Shown: positions 34,191-46,864, counted from the first letter of the stretch. The stretch is DNA of 64,000 nt from Melieria omissa (GCA_963971225.1 OZ020267.1:37647354-37711353); one strand, 5' to 3'. The notes: a model not told the origin generated them from the sequence alone. Program-made: numbers and translations.

Positions 34191-35740
34191 AATACTTAAC
34201 AATACTTACCTGACTTGTTTGTCTCACACATGCTGCTGACACTTGACAAATACATACAAACACATTTTACACATGCAACGTATTTAGGTTTGTAAATGCT
34301 TTCAACTTTTTTATGTTTGTTTCGTTTGTTTATTTTACACACAATACACTTCAACACTTCCCGCTGACAGGTATTTTGTGTGCGCCAAACACACACACAC
34401 ACACAAACACACAGGCATTTTCGCTTTGAACATTTTCGTGAGGTTTCATTTAATGTTAATGATGAATGAAAAATGCTTTTATGTAATTACTTCGTAATTG
34501 CATACAAATTGAAAACAGGTTTCGGGCGATGTTGTGGGTCGTTAAAAAAATAAAACTTAACGTGCAAAAAAAAAACAAAAACACAGGATAAGGGATGCTT
34601 AAGTGTGTGTTTGGGTGTGTGTGTTTGTAAGTGAGAGTGGGAAATGGCTTAAAGCGGTTTTGATTGTGTGGGAAGTAATTTGATGCTTTGAGTGCCGGTT
34701 GGCTGCTGCTGACAGTTGCAGTTTGAGTTTGAGTTGGAGTTGCCGAATGGCAGCAATTAACCACAATTTGTAAGGTTGATGAACGACAATCACGCGGCCG
34801 GAAGTATTTTTTTGCGCACTCATCGAACTAGTGATTATCTTTGACTAATCGTATAATTGGTTTTATTACAAAATTGCCATCAATAATTTAAGCCAACACG
34901 CTGAAATTTGCTTCAAATTTCTTATTACTTAAATATGGAACAAAATTAACTTCCTTATGTCCTTTGCAGTCAATTTGTTAGCTATAATTTGCTCTCTTTG
35001 CCATGCTGGAGACTTGCTCGAGTGCAGCCATAAAAATACCAGAAATGACACTCGTTACAGTTTTGTTGTTGTTGTTGCTGGTGCATTTCTCTTGCACATG
35101 AATAGCGTCTGTGCATCGAATTTATTCACTTTTGTGATTTGAATTGTGCATTCAATGCACTCGCAGCGACCAGACCAGAGTGTGCAGGCAGCGGGTGCGG
35201 AACAAGCTGGCGTCGGTAGTTGGCGTCGGCTGCATACGGATGCAGATTTTATTTATTGTCAGGCAAAAGCATATTTGAGCAGCGCTTAAGGCTAAATGGT
35301 TGAACTCATGCACTGCAAAGAATTATCGAGAAATTCACTGTGCAATGAATAAATGCGAATAGTTGGCTTCGTTTTTTTCTTTTTTACTCTAAGCCAGTTA
35401 AGAAAGAAGAATACAACCAGAAGTATGAAACATATTTTTCCAAAAGGATTCATTAAATAATCTGAACGGATATTGAAGTATGCAATTAGAATAGGATTTT
35501 ACTGACATAAATATTTTAGTCCTGAAATTTCAAAATAGAAAATTTAGCCAAAAGGTGTAAAATTTCCTCTTTCAATTGATGCTCACATCTTTGTCATTGC
35601 ACAAATGGAAATGTATAAAAATAAAATAATTTGAAATTTTAAAAAGGTCCTTGTTTCAGAAAATGAAAAACTGAATGAATAATTTCTATACTCTCACTTC
35701 TCTTACAATTTTGTGTGTTTTTTTAACGAACTGTGTAATC
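34191..35740. other. Unique non-coding DNA with CA/TG runs, AT-rich right part
   Basis: 34.2-35.3 kb has TG/CA runs (34385-34410, 34600-34630), GTTTGAGTTGGAG-type words and a TTG run (35060-35080). Short overlapping open frames have no domain. 35.33-35.74 kb is AT-rich. No gene is supported. Confidence 0.5.
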
Positions 35741-35880
35741 GATAGGTTAGGTTAGGAAAGCTGGCAAGTCAGGCCAGCCACACATAGAATCTGTTGACAT
35801 AGCAATTAGAGTTCCTTAGATTGATGAGGATTGACGGAGATTGACGTAAAAGTAATTGGTGTGAATGTGGCTATTTCAAG
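35741..35880 (-). mobile_element. Probable LINE 3' tail with TTAGG-like motif
   Basis: AGGTTAGGTTAGGAAAGCTGG resembles the start of other tails here (AGGTTAGGTTAGG followed by an ATGGCTGGC-like word at 5612 and 38219), which on the minus strand are LINE 3' ends. No protein remnant is visible, so this is a severely 5'-truncated copy at best. Confidence 0.4.
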
Positions 35881-35929
35881 CTGTGAGTGTTGTATTAATT
35901 TTTTATTCTTTCTTTAATCTTTATTCTTC

Positions 35930-36655
35930 ATTCTTTATTTTTTATTTTATTTTTTTATTTTTTATTTTTTATTTTTAATTTTTAATTTTTAATTTTTAAT
36001 TTTTAATTTTTAATTTTTAATTTTTAATTTTTAATTTTTAATTTTTAATTTTTAATTTTTAATTTTTAATTTTTAATTTTTAATTTTTAATTTTTAATTT
36101 TTAATTTTTAATTTTTAATTTTTAATTTTTAATTTTTAATTTTTAATTTTTAATTTTTAATTTTTAATTTTTAATTTTTAATTTTTAATTTTTAATTTTT
36201 AATTTTTAATTTTTAATTTTTAATTTTTAATTTTTAATTTTTAATTTTTAATTTTTAATTTTTAATTTTTAATTTTTAATTTTTAATTTTTAATTTTTAA
36301 TTTTTAATTTTTAATTTTTAATTTTTAATTTTTAACTTTTAATTTTTAATTTTTAATTTTTAATTTTTAATTTTTAATTTTTAATTTTTAATTTTTAATT
36401 TTTAATTTTTAATTTTTAATTTTTAATTTTTAATTTTTAATTTTTAATTTTTAATTTTTAATTTTTAATTTTTAATTTTTAATTTTTAATTTTTAATTTT
36501 TAATTTTTAATTTTTAATTTTTAATTTTTAATTTTTAACTTTTAACTTTTAATTTTTAATTTTTAATTTTTAATTTTTAATTTTTAATTTTTAATTTTTA
36601 ATTTTTAATTTTTAACTTTTAATTTTTAATTTTTAATTTTTAATTTTTAATTTTT
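35930..36655. repeat. (AATTTTT)n 7-bp satellite
   Basis: About 100 copies of the heptamer TTTTTAA, nearly perfect, with rare TTTTAAC variants near 36335, 36537-36545 and 36617. The left edge grades from ATTTTTT-type sequence. Confidence 0.95.
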
Positions 36656-38080
36656 TATTTTTTATTTTTAATCCTTTATTATTTATTATTTACTTTTTAT
36701 TCTTTATTCTTTGTTTTTTATTATTTATTCTTAATTCTTGATTCTTTATTTTTTTTCTTTATCTTATCTTTATCTTTATTATTTATTATTTATTCTTTGT
36801 TCTTTGTTCTTTGTTCTTTCTCCTTTATTCTTTATTATTTATTCTTTATTCTTGATTATGGTTTCTTTATTCTTTATTCTGTATTCTGTATTCTTGATTC
36901 TTTATTTTTTATTTTTTATTCTTTATTTTTTATTCTTTTTTCTTTATTCTTTATTTTGTATTCTTTATTTTTTGTTCTTTATTCTTTATTCGTTATTCGT
37001 TATTCATTATTCATTACTCTTTTTTCTTTATTCTTAATTCTTCATTCTTTATTTTTTATTCTTTAATTACTTATTACTTCCTGATTCTTGATTCTTGATT
37101 CTTTATTCTTGATTCTTGATTCTTGATTCCTGATTCTTGATTCTTGATTCTTGATTCTTGATTCTTGATTCCTGATTCTTGATTCCTGATTCTTGATTCT
37201 GATTCTTGATTCTTTATTCTGGATTATTGATTCTTTATTCTTTGTCCTTTATTCTTGATTCTTTATTCCTGATTCTTGATTTCTGATTCTTGATTCTTGA
37301 TTCCTGATTCTTGATTTTGGATTCTGGATTCTTGATTCTGGATTCTGGATTCTGGATTCTGGATTCTTGATTCTTGATTCTTGATTCCTGATTCCTGATT
37401 CTTGATTCTTGATTCCTGATTCTTGATTTTGGATTCTGGATTCTTGATTCCTGATTCTGGATTCTTGAATCTTGATTCCTGATTCTTGATTCTTGAATCT
37501 TGATTCCTGATTCTTGATTATGGATTCTTGATTCTTGATTCTTTATTCCTTATTCTTTATTTTTTAATCTTTATTCTTGATTCCTGATTCTTGATTCTGG
37601 ATTCTTGATTTTGGATTCTGGATTCTTGATTCCTGATTCTGGATTCTATATTCTTGATTCCTGATTCTTGATTATGGATTCTTGATTCTTGATTCTTTAT
37701 TCCTTATTCTTTATTTTTTAATCTTTATTCTTGATTCCTGATTCTTGATTCCTGATTCCTGATTCTTGATTCTGGATTCTTGATTCCTGATTCTGGATTC
37801 TGGATTCTTGATTCCTGATTCTGGATTCTTGAATCTTGATTCCTGATTCTTGATTATGGATTCTTGATTCTTGATTCTTTATTCCTTATTCTTTATTTTT
37901 TAATCTTTATTCTTGATTCCTGATTCTTCATTCTGGATTCTGGAATCTGAATTCTGAATTCTGAATTCTTGATTCTTGATTCTTGACTTCTGATTCTTGA
38001 TTCTGGATTCTGGATTCTTGATTCTTTACTCTTTGTCCTTTATTCCTTATTTTTTATTCTTTATTCTTTACTCTCTATTA
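36656..38080. repeat. 7-bp (GATTCTT/TATTCTT) satellite with higher-order repeats
   Basis: Directly continues the previous array. The heptamer shifts from TTATTCT (36.66-37.08 kb) to GATTCTT/GATTCCT/GATTCTG (37.08-38.03 kb) and ends as TTATTCT again. A longer block beginning 'TGATTATGGATTCTTG' and running through 'CTTTATTCCTTATTC' and 'TTTTTTAATC' occurs three times (about 37516, 37671 and 37853), a higher-order unit of ~155-182 bp. Open frames inside are artefacts. Confidence 0.92.
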
Positions 38081-38218
38081 AATTCAGTCAATAAACAAAA
38101 GTTTCTTACAGACTTAGTGAATGAATAACATATTTCGAGACTCCATCTAACTCAGAGCCCTTAGTGAATAGTGCGTGCAGTCTTAAAATAGCTGGACTGA
38201 AGCAAAGAATGTCTTCCA

Positions 38219-38490
38219 AGGTTAGGTTAGGTTAGATTATGGTGGCTGGCGGAGATACACTCTGAGGCCTAAGAGACCCATTGTGTTATACATATTTTAC
38301 CCGTTTTTGAAATGTGTATGCAACACTGTTTTTTTCAACAAGTATTACAACACACATTACAAGCGGATGGGGAAAGAGGTTCACCGACCACTCCGAACTT
38401 TTCTTTAAACTTGGAGCCGCAGCCGCATTTTCCTCAATGCCTTTGTGACCAGGAACCCAATAGATATTTTTTCTATTGTGACCTGACAAG
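38219..38490 (-). pseudogene. LINE relic: RNase H fragment joined to a SINE-like tail
   Basis: On the minus strand 38489-38415 reads GHNRKNIYWVPGHKGIEENA, a clear RNase H WVPGHxGIxxN motif (the last Asp position is lost). Directly after it the sequence becomes the tail found at the SINE of 29889-30225: 'CTTTCCCCATCC', then 'AATGTGTGTTGTAATAC', 'AAAAAAACAGTG' and 'TTGCATACACATTTC'. It ends in CTAACCTAACCTAACCT (plus 38219-38235 as AGGTTAGGTTAGG). Either a SINE and a LINE share this 3' module, or the two were joined by template switching. Confidence 0.65.
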
Positions 38491-40330
38491 AAGTTATTGC
38501 TTTGATTGCAAATTGACTATCGATGTAGAAATTTATTGATAGACATTTATTGATAGAAATTTATTGATAATGGTATCAATGAAGGCAAATTCTGCAGACT
38601 TACTTGAAAGATATAGCAGTGATTGGGCCACAGAAACTTTTATTAAATTCCCAGTTCCGAATTCTCAACTCCCGAAGCTCAAATTCTCAGTTCACAAAAC
38701 TAATGATCTAACTTCATGCGCCATTTTGAAACCGTCTGTGTAAAGCTTGAGGGCACTGAAACCAAATACATATCAGTCTTAAGTTGTCCTGCATTGTGGT
38801 TCTCCCTTTTTTCAAAATTCAGTAGCGGAGTCATGCAATCGCAGTTGTTCACTGCACTTTGACCTAAAGAGCTATAAAGCTATTATAAAATAAAATAATT
38901 GTTTAACGCTCTGGAACTTATTATAAGATAATCTAGTTTGAACATTCTAATCTCATTTCCTCATTTCCTCATTTTCAATTGCTTGAGTTGGGCTTTGAAC
39001 TACATTTTTTTGAATTTCTAATCAAAATAAAGGACCACTGAGTCCCGTGAATAGTTGCCACACCCGCTTTAACTGAATTCATTTGCATGACTTCACACAT
39101 GAGACTCAACTGTCACATATATATCTATCTAAGTCACAAAGCGGCAGTGCCAATGTTGCCTTGGACCCTAATAACTGTTTATGACTTTATTCGATGCTGG
39201 CTCGTCGCCATTAATAACGAATTACATTGTTTATTGCTCAGTGTACGCGCAGCTCATAAAAATATATTGCAGACTGCGCGCCAGTAGACACTCACTCCCA
39301 CTCATACATACACACGCACACAAGCTGACATGTGCGTGTGTGTGTGCGCTTAAATTGCATTACCAATAAAATGGGCGCACTTGAAGATATAAATTGACTT
39401 TTTGTCGCCCCGAGCAACAACAATAAGTACTCGTTGCGCACTTGCGTCGCTGCAAGTGCTATTGTGTTGTTGTAGTTGTTGCATTGGGGCAGCGCCTAGA
39501 CATCGATTGAACGTATTGAAACAGAGTGCGAGCGCGACTGCCGTAAATAATGTGCGCCGAGCAAATTAAAATTACATTGTAAAAGTATGTTTTGCTACGC
39601 GCGCTCATTTTAAATGTGACACCATTCTCTTTTTTTTTTTTGTTGCATTCTTTTATATGCAAATAAAGCTTGTAATTTGTCAATTGGTCATTTGTGCGCG
39701 CTGGGAAGTGTTAACAATGCGCCGAAACTGACAAAGTGTTTCACTCACTGACGCTGCACAATGCATGCACTTTTCGTTTGGCAATGTTTTTGTAATTGTT
39801 TAAATAGTTTTTTCAACAATTCGCAGCCAGCATTTTAAATTAGTAGCTCGAACATTCACTCGGCACATTCGCAGCAGCAGTCGACGAGCATCAGCGGCCA
39901 CTGACTGAAATGCTGAAAGCAATTACATGAAAATATACAAAAGCACAAAAATGAAAGAAAAACTAATTAAATTCTTTCCTAAACTTTTCACAAATAATAC
40001 AAAAATAAAACGACAAAAATGTGGGGGAAAAAATAGAAAATCGAAAAACATTGTAAAACGCTAATGTTGCATGGCACCGTAACAAAAACAAAAATCAAAT
40101 AAAAAATAAAATAAAAGGTCGCAAAATGCAAAAGAATTGCCAGGCAAGTCGTTGTTTTTGTGCGCTTCATAGATATTTGCGAATGAAATTAGTGGAATAC
40201 GAGCGAAAATTGCGCGCGTTACAAACATATACACACACATACATACACAGCGCGGAACCGGTGTCCTTTGTCTGTGCGCCTGCACCGAATACGAATGACC
40301 GAACGAAGACTACTGCACAGTAATTGGGCA
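38491..40330. other. AT-rich DNA, then unique CA-rich block; no gene found
   Basis: 38.5-39.07 kb is AT-rich with an ATTTATTGATAGA direct repeat (38530-38570). 39.07-40.33 kb is unique fly-type non-coding DNA with CA/TG runs (39305-39345) and CAA/TTG words. The short open frames have no domain. Confidence 0.5.
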
Positions 40331-41084
40331 AACGCTATTGAATAAAACTCAAATTTCGATTTTTACTAATTCAATTTTGACGCCACGGAGAGACGAGCGT
40401 TAACGGTACAATGTTTTCTATGTTAGTGATTGAAAGGAATTTGAATGATGAGGCTTCAAGAATTTGATAAATTTCAGTTAGAAAAATTGGGAAATTTTTA
40501 AATCATAACTATTGCTATAGTGATACGAGAACGAAATGCGAAAAATATGGAGAATACAAGATACGAATTCTAAGTGTGTTCAACTGATTGAATGCCAGAG
40601 CGGCCCTTGTTCCTTGCATTATGGCATTTGGCGGATAGTAGTCTCGTAATTCTGATAGCAATTCTGTACTTGAAGTAATAGCAGAGTTCACTCTTCAAAG
40701 CATTATAGGTTTTGTTAGTTTTGTTTTTATTTGATTTACGTAAGAAGGCTCGAATCTTCGAAAGAAACTGCCTTGTCCGTACAAGACAGCCTGCACGATT
40801 CACTGGTAGAGTTAGCTACCAGCGCCTACGTACCAAACCAACCTCCCTGGTGCAAATTTGCTATTGTAGCAATTTGTGATTTCTTGCAATGTTTTCGAAA
40901 GCAGTTGTAGCTATAGATTGCTTCGACAGCTCTGAGTACAGTTGGAGGAGAAATCATGGAACATTTCCTTAGGGAGGCTAACTGAGAATAGGGGAATAAG
41001 GTTTACTCTGCAAAGACAACTGTGGCAGCTGTAAGGATTAGAATGAAAAAGAAATAGTTTTTCTTTATTTTTTTTTTGTATTTA
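40331..41084. other. Unassigned DNA with a doubtful LINE RT-linker remnant
   Basis: A minus-strand open frame (40803-40570) reads FLSKIRAFLRKSNKNKTNKT then YNALKSEL. It is Lys/Arg-rich and loosely resembles the linker just before the reverse transcriptase of Jockey/I LINEs. There is no RT motif and no confirming flank. Nothing else is recognised. Confidence 0.25.
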
Positions 41085-41780
41085 TTTTGAAAATCACATT
41101 CGGACGGGTTCAACAATAGGTTAAGGTTTGTATATAGGAAGACTAGAAAAAAAATTTAAATTTGATGAAAATTCTTCAAATAGAAAATAATTAGACATGT
41201 ATTTTTTTAATTTTTGCGAAAATCAAAATTTTAATACAGTCAACGATGGGTTAAATGTTTCTATGGGGAAAAAATTATTTAATGGGTTTTTGGTGAAAGT
41301 ATTTCAAAAGAGAAATAGATTGGATTTTTTTTAGTGGACCTATTGTTTACAAAGTTTTCGAAAATACTTCAAATCAAAAAGAATTAGACACGTATTTTTT
41401 AGTTTTTCGAAAATCACATTCTGACGGGTCAACAATGGGTTAAGGTTTGTATATAGGAAGACCAGAAAAAACATTAACTAATAGACTTAAAATTTGGTAA
41501 AAGTACTTCAAATAGAAAATAATAAGACATGTGTTTTTAAATGGGTTAAATGTTTGTAAGGAAAAAAATGATTTAATCGGACGAGATACACAATGGGTCA
41601 ACACTAGAAAGACCACAAGTTTTCCATACCTACGATTCAATCTGCTGATAACTCGAAAAGTCTTTTCAAACATGATTTGATGTGCTTATTGACATTAACG
41701 GTGAAAGCGTTTTTAAATGAGAAATACTTAGACTAGTTGGTCATAAAAATCTGATGGGGTCAACAAAGGGTTGAGGAAAG
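41085..41780. repeat. ~320-bp tandem repeat, about two diverged copies
   Basis: 'GAAAATCACATTC' + 'GACGGGT' + 'CAACAA' + 'GGTTAAGGTTTGTATATAGG' + 'AAGAC' occurs at about 41088 and 41408. Shorter related pieces (TCAACGATGGGTTAAATG, GGGTTAAATGTTTG, GGGGTCAACAAAGGGTTG) lie between and after. The recurring GGGTCAACAA...GGGTTAA words resemble TTAA-element ends, so the array may descend from one. Confidence 0.7.
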
Positions 41781-42309
41781 CTTGTTTTTTGGGTTAATTG
41801 ACTTGGAACAAGTCCGACATAATTCAACGCATGTTTCTCAGTGTCCGATAATCAACAACAGACGAGGTAAACAAAAATTGTCTGCAGTTTATTTAAGTAA
41901 AAGCAGACTATTACTTTTTTGTAATGTGTCCTTAAAAATGTTAAAATTTTTTTTTGGTTCACCCCTTATTGCAATGAATTCATAAATTGGAGCATCGGGC
42001 CTCCACAAGATTCTTCCGTCTTACACGCTGGGCTCCCTAAGTCATTAACAAATTAATAAATGGTTTGTAAAATTTGTATAATTTTTTTATTTTCAGCTAT
42101 AAGATTTCTAATTAAATCGGTATACAATTAAAAAAAATAGATATTGAATTCCAATGTTAGAAAGATACCTTTTGAAATTTGAATTTTTAGTTTATTGCGA
42201 ACGTAACCCTTAATCGTCCTATGAAATTGTTCTTCTTCTTATCACTACGAACTTCTTCTATCGTTGGCTTTGTCTGTCAATAAAAAAGTGAATTTCTGCT
42301 TATGTTATG
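41781..42309. other. AT-rich DNA, no gene found
   Basis: About 530 bp up to the TTAA border of the next MITE. No product or repeat recognised. Confidence 0.5.
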
Positions 42310-42833
42310 TTAACCCTTTCGTCATTTTGTTGTCATATGGCAACATGCTACTTTGTGAAGCAATGGCTTTGAGAAAAATTTTTTTTGTTGATCCTTGGAA
42401 TAGTTTGCAGTTTTGGGAATAATACAAAATTATTAAACTGAATAATTAAGTTTAAGCAAGATAAGTATACACGTTTTTTTAATGTTATATCATTACATGG
42501 TAAAGAAAGAAGAAGCAGAAAGAAATTACTGAAATCTTTAATTTGACTTTTTGCTTCAATTCAGATACATTTTTTAAATAATTTTAGCTCAAGTAGATGA
42601 AGAAATAAGTATTTGATTTTTAGTTTTGCGTAAACAATTTTGTGCTTGAATAATTCTTATAGCCAGAACGATATGATTGCTGTTTTATGATAACGTTCTA
42701 AGAAACAGGGTTCGATAACAAAACTTAACAAAAAATTAGTATGCGATGTTATTGCTGTAACAACACAGAAGACTTATACGATAAATTTAAAATTTTAATT
42801 TTCTCCAGAAAAAATATGTAGCGAAAGGGTTAA
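42310..42833. mobile_element. piggyBac-like MITE, 524 bp
   Basis: TTAA borders (42310-42313, 42830-42833) with inverted ends CCCTTTCGTCA... and ...TGTAGCGAAAGGG. A near-perfect palindrome TGTTGTCATATGGCAACA lies just inside the left end. The whole element is homologous, inverted, to 62450-63215. Shared internal sequence includes 'GCTAAAATTATTTAAAAAAT' (written in the other copy's sense) and 'CTGCTTCTTCTTTCTT'. It has no coding capacity. Confidence 0.85.
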
Positions 42834-43825
42834 CATGTGGATTGAGGAGTTGAGGTCATATTGTGCCATAAAAAATAAGTAAGTGAAAATTATAAAGTGG
42901 TGGATGTTGTAATATTTGGCAAAACCAAAGTGTGAGTCCCTGGAACTCAGGGTGAATAGTCATTTTTGTTTTTGTTCTCAATTTATTGTATATCTTTGTC
43001 TTTTCTTTATATTTTCTCAATCTAATTGTAAAAGCCAGTCACTAAGATTCTGCTCTGTTTGACTAAACTGTTAATAAACATAAACATATTTAGTGATGTT
43101 TTTGTTGTTGAAGGTGAACGATTGATTATTAACTTTTAGTTTGTCATCAACATAAAAATACAATTTTATTATAAATGCAATAAACCTTTCATCTGAACTT
43201 TGCTTCATGTTTCATTTCCATTACACATCAATTTTGTGTTGGTTGCGCTCTATTTTTTTTTGTTGTACACTCAATGCAAAATGGCAGCGCCAGTATTTGT
43301 TATTCGCTCGCTATTTCATTCATAAAAGTATGAATACCGGGGATCACAATCAATTCATTCAATCCGGCTTCTATGTTCATGCAATTCATTCGATTTCGCT
43401 ACTTTTTTTTTTGATTTTGCTTTTAAAAATTTAATAAATTTGCTTAACCTATGTGTGCGCTGTTCCGATGCTGCTGGCAGCGTTCAAAGAGCGAAACAAA
43501 AACAGATTTCCGATTGCGATACCGATTTGGCATAAACTAATAAAGGCGAAAGGAAGCGCGCACACACACACACACAAGTACAGATATAAAACCAACATAC
43601 AGCAGCTTGAAAAGGAATAAAGGCAACGTTGCTGTTGGTGTGTTGCATTGTGTTCAGATTGGGTGCTGTCAGCGGTTGGAAGGAAGGAAGGAAGTGAAGG
43701 GGCGAATGAGGGCAGCAGCAGTTGGAAAATATTATTAAGTAGTATTGTGCATTTGATTTGTTGTGCAATGAATTCGCATACTTGAAGCATTCCGGCGGAG
43801 TGTTCTGGCTGCCGACGACTGTTTG

Positions 43826-43886
43826 GATGGTTGGTTGGTTGGTTGGTTGGATGGTTGGTTGGTTGGTTGGTTGGTTGGTTGGTTGG
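43826..43886. repeat. (GGTT)n microsatellite
   Basis: About 15 tetramers GGTT with one GGAT interruption at 43850. Length is likely polymorphic. Confidence 0.95.
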
Positions 43887-44669
43887 CTGACTCGGTGGGT
43901 GGGTGGCTGCAGCTGTGCTGCATTAGAAATTGAACTTCATACTTGCTTACGTCTCTCTGTGTCTATGTGTGTGTGTCGAGGCCATGTGTGCGGAAAACTA
44001 TAGATCGCTGAATGCGGCTCGCTGTGCATAAGTGCTGAAAGATTTTCGCTCTTCGCTGTGTCGTCGCCGTAAAATTCGATTCCTACTGACAACGAATTAG
44101 TTGATTGAATTTATGTTATTACACCAATGCGAATTAAAGGTTGATTTACACAGTGAGGACGAGTTATCGAAACTGCATTAAGTGAGCGTGGCGCCTTATC
44201 GTCGAGCCGTCACTGTTGGCGCGATAAGAAAAAGATTATTAATTCTGATTGACTGACGCAAGCGGCTCGCGCTGTGCTTTGCCGGATGTGGCCTATTTAT
44301 CATTTCGCCACATACATCATTCCGCAAACGCGTCCATTTGCATATATTTCGCTGTTGTTGCGCTCAACGTTGGCATTTTTATTAACGGCAGCCGGCGTTT
44401 TTTGCGGCTTTGTTTTTATTATTTATTATGCGTTTAAAATCTGCCAAGACATCATTACACGCATCAGCGCGTTCTGGTGTTCGGCGCGAAACGGCACTGG
44501 CGAGATTTTTGATTATTCGGCTCTGGTTTGCAGCTTTAGAGTAGCTAAGCAAAAGATGTAAGCATAAATTTTCGAGAGATGCCGCACACAATTTCGGAGC
44601 TCATCTATGTCAGTCTCATCTCATCTATGAAGTCTTGAATGGGTTAAATAGATCGAAGACTGGCGTGAA

Positions 44670-44745
44670 GCAATCACTGCAGCGACCCAATGGCTTTTCT
44701 AATGTTGAGAGGTTTGCTGGTTCGAATCGCATTTCTATGACCACA
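44670..44745 (+). mobile_element. SINE-like remnant with a B box
   Basis: 'GAGGTTTGCTGGTTCGAATC' contains a Pol III B-box match (GGTTCGAATC). The upstream part could be a worn A-box half. There is no tRNA fold, and the SINE body seen elsewhere is absent. Confidence 0.35.
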
Positions 44746-46704
44746 AACTAGAAGAACTAAAACTTCTTCCTTTTTCAGTTAAACTCGCTTCCCTGAAAAT
44801 TCTTACCATCACGTCTTAGATTCAACTCAAATGCTTTTCAAATTTTGGTTTATGGCATTTTGAGTTAAAGAAAAAATTGGCAACTCTGTGACCTAGTAAG
44901 ATGCGAAAAAAATTCATATATATAATCGACACCGTTTTGCGCCGACAATGCCAGCAAGCGGAACAATAAAAAAAAAATGATGCCAAGAAATAAAATGTGG
45001 CAGGCAGCGACCGAATAAAACGATTTAGCCGAAAATTGAGGTTGCATTTTATCATAAATCAATGCTAATGATGCCAAAATGCTAGAAATTTTCAACAGAC
45101 GCGCGCGTTGTTGGCGTTGGCGTTGGGCGCAGCGCTGAAATCTGAAGTCGAGTCGATTTTTGCAGCCTCGGTGCCATTCGGTGTGTTGATGCTGATGTCG
45201 ATGTTGGCCACAGTTGTAGTCCGCTTAAGTGTGCATTCTCGCATTCTGGCGTTCTCGCGCTGTACCGGCCGCCGCCGACCGTCGACCGGCTGCGTGCTCC
45301 AAGTTGTCTGCTGTCATTTATTACAATTGCTTTGACTTTTCATGATTTGTTGTTGCCATTGTTTTTGTTGTTGTTGCCCAATGCGGTTTGGGCTGTTCAT
45401 TTGGTTGTTGCGAGAGCGCATGAAAAATACCTTCAAATGTCGTGCCACATAAAGCAACGGAAACGGAAGTTGCGGTGCTTGTGAAAAAAAAAAATTAAAT
45501 GGATTCTTTTCTTGTTGTTGTTGTATTTTTAATGGTTGGTCGTGTTTCAGACAATGAATATTCGTCAAAAACATTACATTTTCTTTTAAATTTTTTTTGT
45601 GCCTGCGAAAAGACGGAAACGCATTTTTGTTATGTTGAATTTCTGTTTGTGTTTTTCTGTTTTGTTTCTTTTTTTGTTAGGGAAATTGGCAAATCAATGG
45701 GCTGCAAAGTGTGTAAATACCGTGAAAAGTATTAGTTCAAAGTTGGATTTGTGAATTGAAGCTGACAGAATTATTTAAGCATTACTGTTAACAATTTAAG
45801 TGAATATTATCGAAGATGTTAAAGGAAACAGATGTGTGAGGGATTTGGGAAGTTAATTAAATATTTGATAGAGTTTGAAATTAAATAAAGAAAAGTTGGA
45901 ATTCAAAATTTCTTAACCATAGATCGAGCTTTGTATCAAAAATGATACATTTGGTTTTTTGTTTTATTATAACTTTTTTCAGGATATAATTAATTGAACC
46001 ATTCTTTGTGACTTTGTTGTGTTGGGATTATCCTTGTTGAAAACCATCTTTCACACTTTTTTAAGAAAGAGGTCTTGAGAAAATTGAAAAGTTTATAATT
46101 CTCTCCTTTGTATACATAGGATTCGTTAATTTTTTTGAAGCGATCTACGGTTAAGAGAGGATTTTTTCCAAAAAAAGTTAACGTTTTTAAGTTTCTAATC
46201 AAATAAGTAGTACGTCCTGTTTTTAGGGTTTTTTTTGGAGGTTTCTTATTTAGTTGCTCACATCAGCTCGCTTTTTTGAATCATTAATAAACTTTTTTTT
46301 TTCCAAAAATTTGATACATTTTCTTCATAAATATATACCTACTGTTTTTTTTTTAATTTATACTTTTTCTACATAAAAATATATATTATGGTTTTTTAAC
46401 TTCTGAAAGATAGCATGAAATTATATTAAAAACTATAAACCATCAGAATTTCTAAAACAGCCATCTGTGCGCCAGCATTGACGCAGAGCTTGGAAAGTGA
46501 TATTTTTCTAGACTTCATAAAGCAACTACTTGAATCAAGAAGTCCAATCGAAATTACACTTTGGGAGAAACGGCCATTGTTTGTTGAACTTTAGTGGTTA
46601 AAATTTTAACTTTGCCACTTTCTTCTAGTCAACACTAGAATTCTCAAAGGAATCAAAATGACTCCATTAAGCTCCATTAACTCCATAAGCCAAGCTTGAA
46701 ATAA

Positions 46705-46765
46705 AATGACCTCCCTTCTCAGAGGCCGTGTGTTCGATTCCTACCTCGCTTGGTTCCGCACTTTT
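46705..46765 (+). mobile_element. SINE-like remnant with a B box
   Basis: 'CAGAGGCCGTGTGTTCGATT CC' carries a B-box-like GTTCGATTCC with the variable-loop-like 'AGAGGCC' also seen before the B box at 29932-29938. The head and tail are not recognisable. Confidence 0.35.
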
Positions 46766-46864
46766 TTGAATTTAAAATTTGTCTTCTTTCTAATTGTTTA
46801 GAGATCTATAACCTTCTATGTGAATAGCTCGAAGATGAATGATAGAGTTGGAAGCGGTGTATAC

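Larger units (their letters stand above)
42834..46860. other. Unique non-coding DNA (43.2-45.7 kb) between AT-rich flanks
   Basis: The 43.2-45.7 kb block has CA runs (43559-43576), the GGTT run listed separately, TTG runs (45345-45375) and GC-rich words (45105-45290). The open frames (for example 44249-44591, 45108-45335) overlap on both strands and show no domain. 42.83-43.2 and 45.75-46.86 kb are AT-rich. A word TTTTTAGGGTTTTTTTTGGA at 46221 resembles a Tc1-like end (compare 56485) but has no partner. Confidence 0.5.

Noticed and set aside
38219..38235. Interstitial telomere (TTAGG)n
   Set aside because: Only two or three units, always at LINE 3' ends, and flies do not use TTAGG telomeres.
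46221..46245. Second Tc1-like element (TAGGGTTTTTTTTGGAGGT)
   Set aside because: Only a single end with similarity to 56485. No inverted partner or transposase nearby.
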